DNA from: Maribacter halichondriae
Lineage (GTDB): Bacteria; Bacteroidota; Bacteroidia; Flavobacteriales; Flavobacteriaceae
Direction: 5' to 3'
Length of the DNA stretch: 64,000 bases
Assembly (NCBI RefSeq): GCF_027474825.1
Contig: NZ_CP107030.1
Span: 372,001 to 436,000 of the forward strand
Shown in pieces: positions 1 through 8,795 of the stretch (the first letter of the stretch is position 1; the number at the start of each line of letters is the position of its first letter). The notes beneath the pieces are model-generated. The model was not told where the DNA came from, did no database searches, and saw nothing but the letters and a program-made list of their open reading frames with translations. The translations under genes and the position numbers were made by a program.

Positions 1-163
1 ACATATTACGTAGCTTTAAATTAATAAATGAACAGTAAAAAACACGAGGTCAAATACCTTCAAAAGCTACTTCAATGTACAAAAAATACTGTGGTGTCCA
101 ATTCCCGAATCCCACACCAGCGAGGTGTTTTCAGGTGGTTTCATGAGGTTTCATCTGGACCCC

Positions 164-204
164 CTAAAAACATAAAACGTTGCAAATCAAGCGATTTGCA
201 ACGT
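164..204 (-). terminator. Probable intrinsic terminator after the tRNA genes
   Basis: A perfect 12-bp inverted repeat (177-188 with 193-204, loop AAGC) lies just downstream of the two minus-strand tRNA genes. On that strand it is followed by a T-rich stretch (176 down to 164). Position and form fit a factor-independent terminator for the tRNA transcript. The rest of 1-230 shows no gene I can support. Confidence 0.55.
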
Positions 205-230
205 CATGCAACTATATGAAAATAGTTAAG

Positions 231-305
231 TCGGGGTGGCAGGATTCGAACCTGCGACCTCCTGCTCCCAAAGCAGGCGCGATAACCGGGCTACGCTACA
301 CCCCG
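231..305 (-). tRNA. tRNA-Pro (anticodon TGG)
   Basis: A 75-nt cloverleaf reads on the minus strand. The acceptor stem CGGGGTG pairs with CACCCCG, the anticodon loop is TTTGGGA with anticodon TGG, and the T arm carries the GGTTCGAATCC motif. The 3' CCA is not encoded. It lies upstream of the hairpin at 177-204 and 34 bp downstream of tRNA-Ser in the same direction, so the two are probably co-transcribed. Confidence 0.95.
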
Positions 306-339
306 AATGGTGTGAATTAAATGTTTCAAAGAAAATTGC

Positions 340-422
340 GGAGAGAATGGGACTCGAACCCATGCGACACTTACGCGTCGACAGATTAGCAATCTGCTCC
401 GTTACCACTCCGGCACCTCTCC
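340..422 (-). tRNA. tRNA-Ser (anticodon GCT)
   Basis: A class II tRNA of 83 nt with acceptor stem GGAGAGG paired to the 3' end, anticodon loop ATTGCTAAT (anticodon GCT, reads AGC/AGU) and an extended variable arm (CGACGCGTAAGTGTCG). The T arm is GGGTTCGAGTCCC. It is first in a tandem pair with tRNA-Pro. Confidence 0.95.
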
Positions 423-545
423 TGTAATTTCTTCAATGAACATGCACCACCGAATCAGTGATAAAATGCGGTTGCAAATGTACATTTTTCCATGACTATT
501 AAACAACAAATTATTTACTTTTTTTATTCCCTTGAAAACCTTGAG

Positions 546-2594
546 CTATTCGGGGTATTCTACCCGTAAATGATAGATATTCGTCAATTTCTGTTTGAAG
601 ATTTTCTTGATGAGTTCGATTTCTTTAAAAGTAATGTTTGCGTTCAAGAACTGATTGGCACTCATTTGGCCGGCAATTATTTTATCGACGAACTCATCAA
701 TAATTAAGAACGTCGGGTTTTTAAGACTTTTCGAAGCCGCTTCTACCGAGTCTGCCATCATTAAAATAGCAGTTTCCTTAGAAAAAGGAATGGGGCCCGG
801 ATATGTAAAATCAGCCTCATCAACATCCTCCTCGAGCTCTTGCTGTTTTTTGTAAAAATAATAGACCATCGTAGTGCCATGATGAGATCTTATAAAATCG
901 ATTACTCGATCTGGTAGCTTGTTCTTTCGGGCTATCTCTATTCCGTCGATTACATGGTTCACTATGATCTTTGCGCTATCCTTGGGCGAAAGCTCATCAT
1001 GTGGGTTTACATTGGTAATTTGGTTCTCGGTAAAATACGTGGGGTGGTTCATCTTACCAATGTCATGGTACAGGGCCCCTACCCTCACCAGCATTGCATT
1101 GGCCCCTATTTCGTTGGCGGCGGCTTCTGCCAAATTGGCTACCTGTAATGAATGGTGAAAGGTGCCAGGGGCCTTATTCGATAGTTCTTTCAACAATTTC
1201 GAATTGGTATCGGAAAGTTCCAACAATGAAACATCGGAAACCAGTCCGAACAATTTTTCATAGATATAAATCAGCGGCTGTGCAAAGAGTGTAATCATTC
1301 CGTTCAATAAAAACAGACCCAAGGTTAGCCAAACGATATTATCCAGATTACCTTCATGGATGATATGAAATGCGAGGTATCCTATTATATAGATAAGTGT
1401 AATCTGGCCAACCGAAATAAAAAGATTCGCTCTCTTGTAGAGTTCTGAAACGCTTAAAATAGTTACTATTCCCGCTATAATCTGAAGAAATATATATTCA
1501 AAGCTATTGGGTACTACAAACCCCAAGATCAGAATAGTCAAGACGTGTGCGAACAACCCGAGCCTAGCGTCGAAAAATGTTTTTAATATCAGGGGGAGTA
1601 TGCATAACGGAACTACGAATACATAGGCCTCATCATACTTTAAGACCAATGTGGTCACAAAAACCATCAGTAAAATATTAAAGAATATAAAGGTTACCTT
1701 GGTACTGTTGTTGTAAATAGAGCGTCTGTATTTTTTCAAGAAGAGAAGAAGCATAATCAAAACCAATGCAACCAAAACGGTATAACCCGCCAAAATAAAA
1801 TAGTAATTCTTGGCCGTCCAGAGTTCAGATTCGAATTCCGACCGTAAAGATTCGAGAACCTTTAGATTATCGGCCTGTACCACCTCACCTTTTGCTATAA
1901 TCAATTTGCCTTCATCGACCGTTCCCCTGGTCGTTGAAATTTTTGACAGTTCATCGTCAAGTGCTTTTTTAGAAAGGGCTTGATCAAAAAATACATTGGG
2001 TTTGACCAAATCGAAAAATAAATTCTCGTATTGATTGCCAAAGCTCCTCAAACCCCTTTTTTGTATAACAGTCTGAATTACCTTGTTAACATCTCTTACA
2101 CGATATACGTTTTGGGCCGACCTCCGTTCTGCCTCGTTATTTTTGACCAAATATACTTGTCGGTCCGCACTTGAAACTTCTGTTTCTTTAAAGATTCCGT
2201 TTTCATATAGGGAATCTAAAATCTCTTGGCCCACCTGCTTCAGTGTAATCCGTTGATTCTCATTATAGGTATCGGCGCTAAAAATGGTCGGAAATTTTTT
2301 ATCGTATTCCGCATATACTTCTCTTTGGATGTCACTGTCGTATCGATAATAATCCAAATGCGCGTCCCTTGTCTTTTTTTGATCCTTTTCCAGCTCTGGT
2401 TCGCTTTTTTTAACCGAAAAATCAAAAGGGGAATACAAATTTTCATATTGCCATGGTTTGCCTTTCTCAAACTCGTACTTAAATTTTCCTCCTTTTGGAA
2501 AAAAAAATACAATACAGGCCGTAGTAACCAAATACAGGAAAAATTTGTAAATGCGGGATTGGTTTTTGAACAGCTTTTCCAGGAAGTTTCGCAT
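546..2594 (-). CDS. PgpH-type 7TM HD-domain phosphohydrolase
   Basis: A membrane protein of about 682 residues with the PgpH/YqfF architecture. One N-terminal membrane segment (about 20-35) is followed by an extracytoplasmic 7TMR-HDED domain (about 40-260), a seven-helix membrane block (about 265-460) and a cytoplasmic HD domain (about 470-680) carrying the metal-binding HDIGK motif. In Listeria the family member PgpH hydrolyses the second messenger c-di-AMP; that activity here is inferred from family only. The frame is open to 2654, but the start at 2594 (MRNFLEKLF) puts the first hydrophobic segment in the usual place; the extra 20 residues upstream would add an unlikely second one. It is divergent from the thiolase gene. 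Confidence 0.85.
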   Translation of the reverse strand: MRNFLEKLFKNQSRIYKFFLYLVTTACIVFFFPKGGKFKYEFEKGKPWQYENLYSPFDFSVKKSEPELEKDQKKTRDAHLDYYRYDSDIQREVYAEYDKKFPTIFSADTYNENQRITLKQVGQEILDSLYENGIFKETEVSSADRQVYLVKNNEAERRSAQNVYRVRDVNKVIQTVIQKRGLRSFGNQYENLFFDLVKPNVFFDQALSKKALDDELSKISTTRGTVDEGKLIIAKGEVVQADNLKVLESLRSEFESELWTAKNYYFILAGYTVLVALVLIMLLLFLKKYRRSIYNNSTKVTFIFFNILLMVFVTTLVLKYDEAYVFVVPLCILPLILKTFFDARLGLFAHVLTILILGFVVPNSFEYIFLQIIAGIVTILSVSELYKRANLFISVGQITLIYIIGYLAFHIIHEGNLDNIVWLTLGLFLLNGMITLFAQPLIYIYEKLFGLVSDVSLLELSDTNSKLLKELSNKAPGTFHHSLQVANLAEAAANEIGANAMLVRVGALYHDIGKMNHPTYFTENQITNVNPHDELSPKDSAKIIVNHVIDGIEIARKNKLPDRVIDFIRSHHGTTMVYYFYKKQQELEEDVDEADFTYPGPIPFSKETAILMMADSVEAASKSLKNPTFLIIDEFVDKIIAGQMSANQFLNANITFKEIELIKKIFKQKLTNIYHLRVEYPE

Positions 2595-2660
2595 GAAGGA
2601 GATATCTAAAATCAAAAATAGAAAATATAAACTTAAAAAGGTCTTTTGGCCCAATTGCCA

Positions 2661-2690
2661 TTTTGATTGGTCATTAATTTATTAATTTCG
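2661..2690 (+). promoter_or_regulatory. Bacteroidota-type promoter for the thiolase gene
   Basis: TTTTG at 2661-2665 is followed after 17 bp by TAATTTCG (2683-2690), one mismatch from the TAnnTTTG -7 box. The thiolase start codon lies 21 bp further on. The match is by eye. Confidence 0.45.
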
Positions 2691-2711
2691 CAAGACAAGG
2701 AAATTTGTAAT

Positions 2712-3887
2712 ATGAAGGAAGTAGTTATAGTATCAGCGACGCGAACTCCTATAGGAAGTTTTATGGGAGCCCTATCAACGGTTCCTGCACCTAAATTGGG
2801 TGCTGTGGCCATTAAAGGAGCTCTTGAAAAAATCGATTTGAATCCAGAATCGATAGAAGAAGTGCTTATGGGAAATGTAGTACAGGCAGGTACCGGGCAA
2901 GCTCCTGCTAGACAGGCTGCGATTTATGCAGGAATTCCGGATAGCGTTCCGTGTACGACCATAAATAAAGTTTGCGCTTCGGGTATGAAAGCGGTAATGC
3001 AGGCTGCCCAAGCCATTGCGTTAGGCGACATTTCGATAGCGGTTGCCGGAGGGATGGAAAATATGAGTCTGATACCGCACTATATACATCTGCGCAACGG
3101 AACTAAATTTGGACCTTCAACGCTCATTGATGGGATGCAGAAAGACGGTTTGGTCGACGTGTATGACCAAAATGCGATGGGAGTTTGTGCCGACGCTTGT
3201 GCGGTGGAACATAATTTCAGTCGTGAAGACCAAGATGCTTTTGCCATACAATCATATAAAAGATCTGAGGAGGCCTGGAAAACCGGAAAATTCAATAACG
3301 AGGTGGTATCCGTCGAAGTTCCGCAACGGAGAGGTGAACCCATCATCGTCAAAGAAGATGAAGAATATAAAAACGTAAAAATGGAAAAGATTCCGTCTTT
3401 ACGGCCTGCATTTTCAAAAGATGGAACGGTTACCGCTGCCAATGCTTCCACCATCAATGACGGGGCAGCGGCCCTTGTACTTATGAGTGCGGATAAAGCG
3501 GCCGAGTTAAACCTTAAACCCATTGCCAAGATCATCGGATACGCTGATGCGGCCCAAGAACCTAAATGGTTCACCACCGCACCTGCAAAGGCATTGCCAA
3601 AAGCACTGGACAAAGCCGGAATTCCAATGAACAATGTCGATTACTTCGAATTCAATGAGGCTTTTGCGGTCGTTGGCCTCGCCAACATGAAATTACTGGG
3701 CCTGACCGATAAAAATGTCAATGTAAACGGTGGGGCGGTTTCCTTAGGGCATCCCTTGGGCTGTTCAGGAGCCCGTATTATGGTTACATTACTTAGTGTA
3801 TTGGAACAAAACAATGGAAAAATAGGCGCTGCGGCCATCTGTAACGGTGGTGGTGGAGCTTCGGCGATAGTTCTCCAAAAACTTTAA
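2712..3887 (+). CDS. Acetyl-CoA C-acetyltransferase (thiolase)
   Basis: A 391-residue thiolase, the usual family length. It condenses two acetyl-CoA to acetoacetyl-CoA or does the reverse thiolysis, in the cytoplasm. The catalytic triad is visible: Cys88 in NKVCASGMKA, His347 in GHPLGCSG and Cys377 in CNGGGG, almost the same numbering as the biosynthetic Zoogloea enzyme. I chose the start at 2712 (MKEVVIVSATRTPIG), where homology begins, over an in-frame ATG 45 bp upstream. The NlpC/P60 gene follows after 16 bp and is probably co-transcribed. Confidence 0.93.
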   Translation: MKEVVIVSATRTPIGSFMGALSTVPAPKLGAVAIKGALEKIDLNPESIEEVLMGNVVQAGTGQAPARQAAIYAGIPDSVPCTTINKVCASGMKAVMQAAQAIALGDISIAVAGGMENMSLIPHYIHLRNGTKFGPSTLIDGMQKDGLVDVYDQNAMGVCADACAVEHNFSREDQDAFAIQSYKRSEEAWKTGKFNNEVVSVEVPQRRGEPIIVKEDEEYKNVKMEKIPSLRPAFSKDGTVTAANASTINDGAAALVLMSADKAAELNLKPIAKIIGYADAAQEPKWFTTAPAKALPKALDKAGIPMNNVDYFEFNEAFAVVGLANMKLLGLTDKNVNVNGGAVSLGHPLGCSGARIMVTLLSVLEQNNGKIGAAAICNGGGGASAIVLQKL

Positions 3888-3903
3888 TTTCTTCCCTAGA
3901 TAG

Positions 3904-4656
3904 ATGCAATACGGTATTTGCGCGCTTAGCATTGTTCCCATTCGATCCGCTACGGACCACTCGAGTGAAATGGTTTCTCAAATTTTATACGGCGAACATT
4001 TTAAAATACTTGTACAGCGAAAATCTTGGAGTCAAATTAGAATGGCCCTAGATGGATGTGAAGGTTGGGTCAGTAATGAACAAATATTCACCATTACGGA
4101 GCAGGAATATCAAGAAATCGAGAAATCTGAAAATAAAAAATGTGTTTCAGATCTTGTTTCGTACATCGAGACGGAAAACAATATTCTCATTCCGATAGTG
4201 TTAGGTGCTACCATTAACACTGTCACCATCTTAAAGCATACATACGAAGGTTATTCTACATTTTCTGAATCTTCTAAATCGAACCTCATCAATACAGCAT
4301 TGCTCTATTTGAATGCGCCGTATCTCTGGGGCGGCAGAACTCCTTTCGGGCTCGACTGTTCCGGATTCACCCAAATGGTCTATAAAATCAACGGTTATAA
4401 CTTACTTCGAAAGGCCGGTGAACAGGCAACCCAAGGAACCGCCTTGAGTTTTATCGAGGAAAGTGAAGTCGGGGATCTGGCTTTCTTTGATAATTCAGAA
4501 GGAACTATAGATCATGTCGGCATCATTATGGGTGACAATTACATCATTCATGTTTACGGAAAAGTCAGGATCGATCGTTTGGACCATACCGGTATTTTCA
4601 ATACCGAATTAGGAAACTACACCCATAAGCTACGGGTCATCAAAAAAATCGTATAA
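3904..4656 (+). CDS. SH3b / NlpC-P60 (C40) cell-wall hydrolase
   Basis: A 250-residue protein. Residues 1-65 resemble a bacterial SH3 domain (GEHFKILVQRKSWSQIR..GWV); the C-terminal half is an NlpC/P60 papain-like peptidase with catalytic Cys152 (LDCSGF), His204 (DHVGI) and a third polar residue His216. Family members such as YkfC cleave gamma-D-glutamyl-diamino acid bonds in peptidoglycan peptides. No signal peptide is visible, so it may act on recycled muropeptides in the cytoplasm or use an atypical route. It lies 16 bp after the thiolase gene. Confidence 0.88.
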   Translation: MQYGICALSIVPIRSATDHSSEMVSQILYGEHFKILVQRKSWSQIRMALDGCEGWVSNEQIFTITEQEYQEIEKSENKKCVSDLVSYIETENNILIPIVLGATINTVTILKHTYEGYSTFSESSKSNLINTALLYLNAPYLWGGRTPFGLDCSGFTQMVYKINGYNLLRKAGEQATQGTALSFIEESEVGDLAFFDNSEGTIDHVGIIMGDNYIIHVYGKVRIDRLDHTGIFNTELGNYTHKLRVIKKIV

Positions 4657-4690
4657 AAAAATCCTTCCCGAAAATCGGGAAGGATTTTTT
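4656..4690. terminator. Bidirectional intrinsic terminator
   Basis: A 16-bp perfect stem (4656-4671 with 4675-4690) around an AAA loop, with A- and T-runs on the two sides, sits between convergent genes. Its left arm begins in the stop codon of the NlpC/P60 gene. Confidence 0.85.
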
Positions 4691-4712
4691 ACTACTTACT
4701 TCGTTGCGAATA

Positions 4713-5974
4713 TTATTCGCCCATCATCTTTTTAAGACGCATGAAGTTTTCATTGTCGCCCATGGCACCATAGATATTCTTAAGTTGTTCCATGATGCTC
4801 TTGCTATCAGGGGTTGTTTTCAAAGCATCCTCCAAAACTTGGGCTCCTTGCTTGAAAAGGTCGTCCTTTTTTCCCTTCAATTCTTCGTATTTGGCAATAT
4901 CACTTTTTGAATTTCCCAAAGAATTCATTTCGTCAATGAAACTGTTGCCCTCATTAACATAGGTAGTGGAAAGGTTTAGTTGCGCATTGGTGTAATCAGG
5001 CTTTATTTCCAAAGCTTTTTGATATGCAGCCCTAGCTTCTTCCATATTGCCCTGCTCCATACTGATAACTCCAATATTGTAATGTAAATCAGCGTTGTCT
5101 GGTGCCAAAGCGGTAGCTTCCGACATCAATGATTTGAATTTGTCCAAATCTCCTTTTGAATAATAAAGATTGGCCTGATTGATAATCAGATTAATATCCT
5201 CAGGGTCGTTAGCTCGTGCCTCGTCATATGCCGCCAAAGCCTTATCATCTTGACCGGTCTCCGAATAAATTAATGCAATGTTCTTAACGATCTCAGGTTT
5301 TTGGAGGGCGTCTTCTCATCGATAGGGTCTTTATAGGTACCCGACTTGACCATTAGATCACGCTGAATTTTATCCATTTCCTCTACTTCTCCAGATTCAA
5401 TATTTGTGGCTTTAAATACTGTGCCACTACCGTCGTAGCCTACATCTTTAAGCTCTTCATAGTAGCCCAATGCCTGATCGTAGTGCCCACCTTTTACCGC
5501 GCTACTGGCTGCATAGTAAAGGTAAGATGTATCTTGAGGGCTTATTTTGAAACTGGTGTACAATTTCTCGGCCGCCTCTTTATACTTCTCTTCACCATTG
5601 TCCTTTACAGCTGCATTTACCAAATCAGCGGTCAGAGCTGCCATATGTTGTTTGGTCTCAACACCGTACTTGGCCTTACCACTTTTTTCTTCAACTTCTA
5701 TTACTTTTTGAAAGGAGGTCGCGGCCTCTTGAAAAGCACTTGCATCACCTTTTTTTGCCAAGTCTGCATAGGCCTTACCTCTTACAAAATAGTATTGCGC
5801 TTGCAATTTTTCATCGGCCCCTGATATTGAACCCGCAGCCGCTTCAAGAGCTGTTTTTGCTGCCATCGAATCACCACCCTTAAGGGCTTTTTCCGCAGTT
5901 TTTATTTCATCTTTCTGCGCAAATCCGACCATTGCAAAAGACATGGCCGCTAGTATTAGAACTTTAGTTTTCAT
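4713..5974 (-). CDS. Exported tetratricopeptide repeat protein (frameshifted in this sequence)
   Basis: Reconstructed product of about 420 residues: signal peptide (MKTKVLILAAMSFAMVGFAQ) followed by TPR units, with clear consensus repeats in the C-terminal half (ADLHYNIGVISMEQGNMEEA..). As given, the frame breaks at the T5 run 5298-5302: frame 0 stops at 5270, while restoring one base reads straight through (..TPSKKPEIVKNIALIYSET..). No internal restart is convincing. The gene follows gyrA by 38 bp and is probably in its transcript. TPR proteins act as scaffolds; no specific partner can be named. Confidence 0.8.
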
Positions 5975-6012
5975 TTCGATTTAATTAAATATTAGTGTTT
6001 AAAAAATTATTT

Positions 6013-8538
6013 TCATTCTTCGCTACTCCCTTCATCAATAGCCGTGCCATCTTCGGTATCTACCTCAATATCAAGTATGTCGGCGCCTTCAACGGCATCT
6101 TCGTCTTTCATGACCTTGGCCACTGCCGCAATGGAATCGTCACCTTTTATATTGATCAACTTGACACCTTGTGTAGCACGCCCCATAACTCTCAGGTCTT
6201 CAACGCTCATACGAATCGCAATTCCTGACCTGTTAATAATCATAAGGTCATCTGAGTCGGTGACGTTTTTAATGGCCACCAAACTTCCCGTTTTATCGGT
6301 AACCGATATGGTCTTCACTCCTTTACCGCCTCTATTGGTTATGCGATAATCTTCGATACTTGAACGTTTTCCGTAACCATTTTCCGAGACGACCAAAAGT
6401 TCGTCCTCGAAATTATGTACCGAAACCATACCTATCACCTCATCATCGTCGTTGGCCAAAGTAATTCCGCGAACACCTGAAGCATTTCTACCCATGGGGC
6501 GGGTCTTGCTTTCCTCGAACCGAATCGCTTTTCCAGATTTCAAACCTAAGAAAATTTGACTTGTACCCGTTGTCAGTTTTGCCTCTAGAAGTTCATCTCC
6601 CTCTCTAATTCCTATGGCATTGATTCCATTTTGACGAGGTCTGGAATATTGCTCTAGGGATGTTTTCTTGACTACACCTTTCTTGGTAGCCATAATCACA
6701 TAATGACTATTCACATAGTCTTCATCTTTTAAATCTTGGGTACAGATAAAAGCTTTGACCTTATCATCGTTCTCGATGTTTATAAGATTTTGTATCGCCC
6801 TACCTTTTGAGGTTCTACTTCCTTCCGGAATTTCATAGACCCGCATCCAAAAACATTTTCCTTTTTGTGTAAAGAACAACATATATTGATGGTTGGTACC
6901 TACAAAGAGATGTTCTAAGAAATCCTCGTTCCTTGTCGATGATGCTTTTTGACCTACTCCACCTCTATTTTGTGTTTTGTATTCGGTAAGGGGGGTTCTC
7001 TTGATATATCCCGCATGTGAGATGGTAATCACCACTTGTTCATCAGGAATCATATCTTCGATACTCAAATCTCCACCGGCAAAATTGATTTCCGAACGTC
7101 GTTCGTCGCCATATTTATCCTTGACCTCAAGAAGCTCGCTCTTTATGATTTCCATTCTTCGATCCTTCTTATCAAGTATATCCTTCAAATCGGCAATGGT
7201 CTTTATTACTTCATCATACTCGGTACGCAACTTGTCTTGCTCTAATCCGGTAAGTTGACGAAGTCGCATTTCTACGATAGCCTTAGCCTGTATTTCAGTT
7301 AGTTTGAAGCGTTCCATCAAGTTTTCCCTTGCTTCATCAGCATTGGCGGAAGCACGTATAATCGCAATGACCTCATCGATATTATCAGATGCGATGATAA
7401 GTCCCTCTAAAATGTGGGCCCTATCCTCGGCCTTTTTAAGCTCGAATTTGGTCCTTCTTACCACTACTTCATGTCGATGATCCACAAAATGATGGATCAT
7501 ATCCTTCAGATTGAGCATCTGCGGTCTGCCTTTTACCAAGGCAATGTTGTTGACACTAAAGGAAGACTGAAGCGCCGTATATTTATAAAGTGTATTTAAG
7601 ACGATATTGGGAATTGCATCCCGTTTGAGAATGTAAACGATACGCATTCCTTTTCTATCCGATTCGTCACGGATCATTGAAATTCCTTCGATTTTCTTTT
7701 CATTGACCAGGTCAGCGGTCTTTTTGATCATATCGGCCTTATTCACCTGGTACGGAATTTCCGTCACAATGATACACTCCTTGCCTTGAACCTCTTCAAA
7801 AGTAGCTTTGGCACGCATTACGACTCTTCCACGACCCGTGTGGAATGCCTCTTTTACACCATCGTATCCATAAATAATACCTCCCGTAGGAAAATCGGGT
7901 GCCTTGATATGGGTTATTAATTCGTCAATTTCGATATCGTTGTTCTCTATGTAGGCTATGATACCGTCGACTACTTCCGAAAGATTATGCGGCGGCATGT
8001 TGGTTGCCATCCCCACCGCGATTCCTGAAGCGCCGTTGACCAATAGGTTCGGAACTCTTGTCGGTAAAACGGTCGGTTCTTGAAGTGAATCGTCAAAATT
8101 GAGTTGATGATCGACGGTATCTTTATCGATATCGGCCAACATGTCATCCGCTATTTTACGCATGCGCGCTTCGGTATATCGCATCGCGGCAGGACTATCA
8201 CCGTCTACGGAGCCGAAATTTCCTTGTCCATCGACCAACATATAGCGTAAACTCCATTCTTGCGCCATTCGCACCATTGAGTCGTATACCGATGTATCAC
8301 CATGCGGGTGGTATTTACCCAACACTTCACCAACGATACGCGCAGATTTCTTATGGGCACTGTTTGAACGCACCCCCAGTTCATACATTCCGTAAAGAAC
8401 CCTTCTGTGCACCGGTTTGAGACCATCCCTTACATCGGGCAGGGCACGTGACACAATGACCGACATCGAATAATCGATGTAGGCAGATTTCATTTCATCT
8501 TCTATGTTGATCGGAATCAATTTTTCTCCTTCAGCCAT
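6013..8538 (-). CDS. gyrA: DNA gyrase subunit A
   Basis: An 841-residue type IIA topoisomerase A subunit that breaks and rejoins DNA and, with GyrB, introduces negative supercoils. The winged-helix/tower region carries the catalytic Tyr121 in RYTEARM; the C-terminal half has the beta-pinwheel repeats with a GyrA box (QNRGGVGQ) that wraps DNA, and it ends in an acidic tail. In the quinolone-determining loop (GDTSVYD, 80-86) the position matching E. coli Ser83 is Thr82, and Asp86 is retained. The start [15 protein letters not shown] matches the family. A TPR gene follows closely. Confidence 0.97.
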   Translation of the reverse strand: MAEGEKLIPINIEDEMKSAYIDYSMSVIVSRALPDVRDGLKPVHRRVLYGMYELGVRSNSAHKKSARIVGEVLGKYHPHGDTSVYDSMVRMAQEWSLRYMLVDGQGNFGSVDGDSPAAMRYTEARMRKIADDMLADIDKDTVDHQLNFDDSLQEPTVLPTRVPNLLVNGASGIAVGMATNMPPHNLSEVVDGIIAYIENNDIEIDELITHIKAPDFPTGGIIYGYDGVKEAFHTGRGRVVMRAKATFEEVQGKECIIVTEIPYQVNKADMIKKTADLVNEKKIEGISMIRDESDRKGMRIVYILKRDAIPNIVLNTLYKYTALQSSFSVNNIALVKGRPQMLNLKDMIHHFVDHRHEVVVRRTKFELKKAEDRAHILEGLIIASDNIDEVIAIIRASANADEARENLMERFKLTEIQAKAIVEMRLRQLTGLEQDKLRTEYDEVIKTIADLKDILDKKDRRMEIIKSELLEVKDKYGDERRSEINFAGGDLSIEDMIPDEQVVITISHAGYIKRTPLTEYKTQNRGGVGQKASSTRNEDFLEHLFVGTNHQYMLFFTQKGKCFWMRVYEIPEGSRTSKGRAIQNLINIENDDKVKAFICTQDLKDEDYVNSHYVIMATKKGVVKKTSLEQYSRPRQNGINAIGIREGDELLEAKLTTGTSQIFLGLKSGKAIRFEESKTRPMGRNASGVRGITLANDDDEVIGMVSVHNFEDELLVVSENGYGKRSSIEDYRITNRGGKGVKTISVTDKTGSLVAIKNVTDSDDLMIINRSGIAIRMSVEDLRVMGRATQGVKLINIKGDDSIAAVAKVMKDEDAVEGADILDIEVDTEDGTAIDEGSSEE

Positions 8539-8576
8539 TTAAAAATCTTGAGTTTTATTTGTGTTAAAAAAGCATG

Positions 8577-8606
8577 CCAATATACGCAAAATCAAACCTT
8601 TCAAAA
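8577..8606 (-). promoter_or_regulatory. gyrA promoter (TTTTG-N17-TATATTGG)
   Basis: On the minus strand TTTTG (8606-8602) is followed after 17 bp by TATATTGG (8584-8577), one mismatch from TAnnTTTG. The predicted transcript would start near 8571, leaving a leader of about 33 nt before gyrA. Confidence 0.55.
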
Positions 8607-8753
8607 CAAATTATAATTACTTTATTCAATAATTTATCAACACTTTTTGCGTTAGCTATAATTAACAATTACAATGTTAATTATTTTGTAAATCGATGCT
8701 TTTTTCGTCATTTCACACTAGTTTATCGATTATGGGTACAGTATTTGTTTCTG

Positions 8754-8783
8754 TTTGGCCTAGATTTACTAATTTTATATTTG
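8754..8783 (+). promoter_or_regulatory. clpC promoter (TTTG-N18-TATATTTG)
   Basis: TTTG (8754-8757), 18 bp, then TATATTTG (8776-8783), a perfect match to the Bacteroidota -33/-7 consensus. Transcription would begin about 6-8 bp past the -7 box, only some 5-7 nt before the clpC ATG at 8796. Confidence 0.65.
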
Positions 8784-8795
8784 AAAGGATAATTT

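Noticed and set aside
28..219. A 63-codon open frame next to the tRNA genes, possibly an integrase remnant
   Set aside because: It has no recombinase motif in any frame and crosses the tRNA terminator hairpin.
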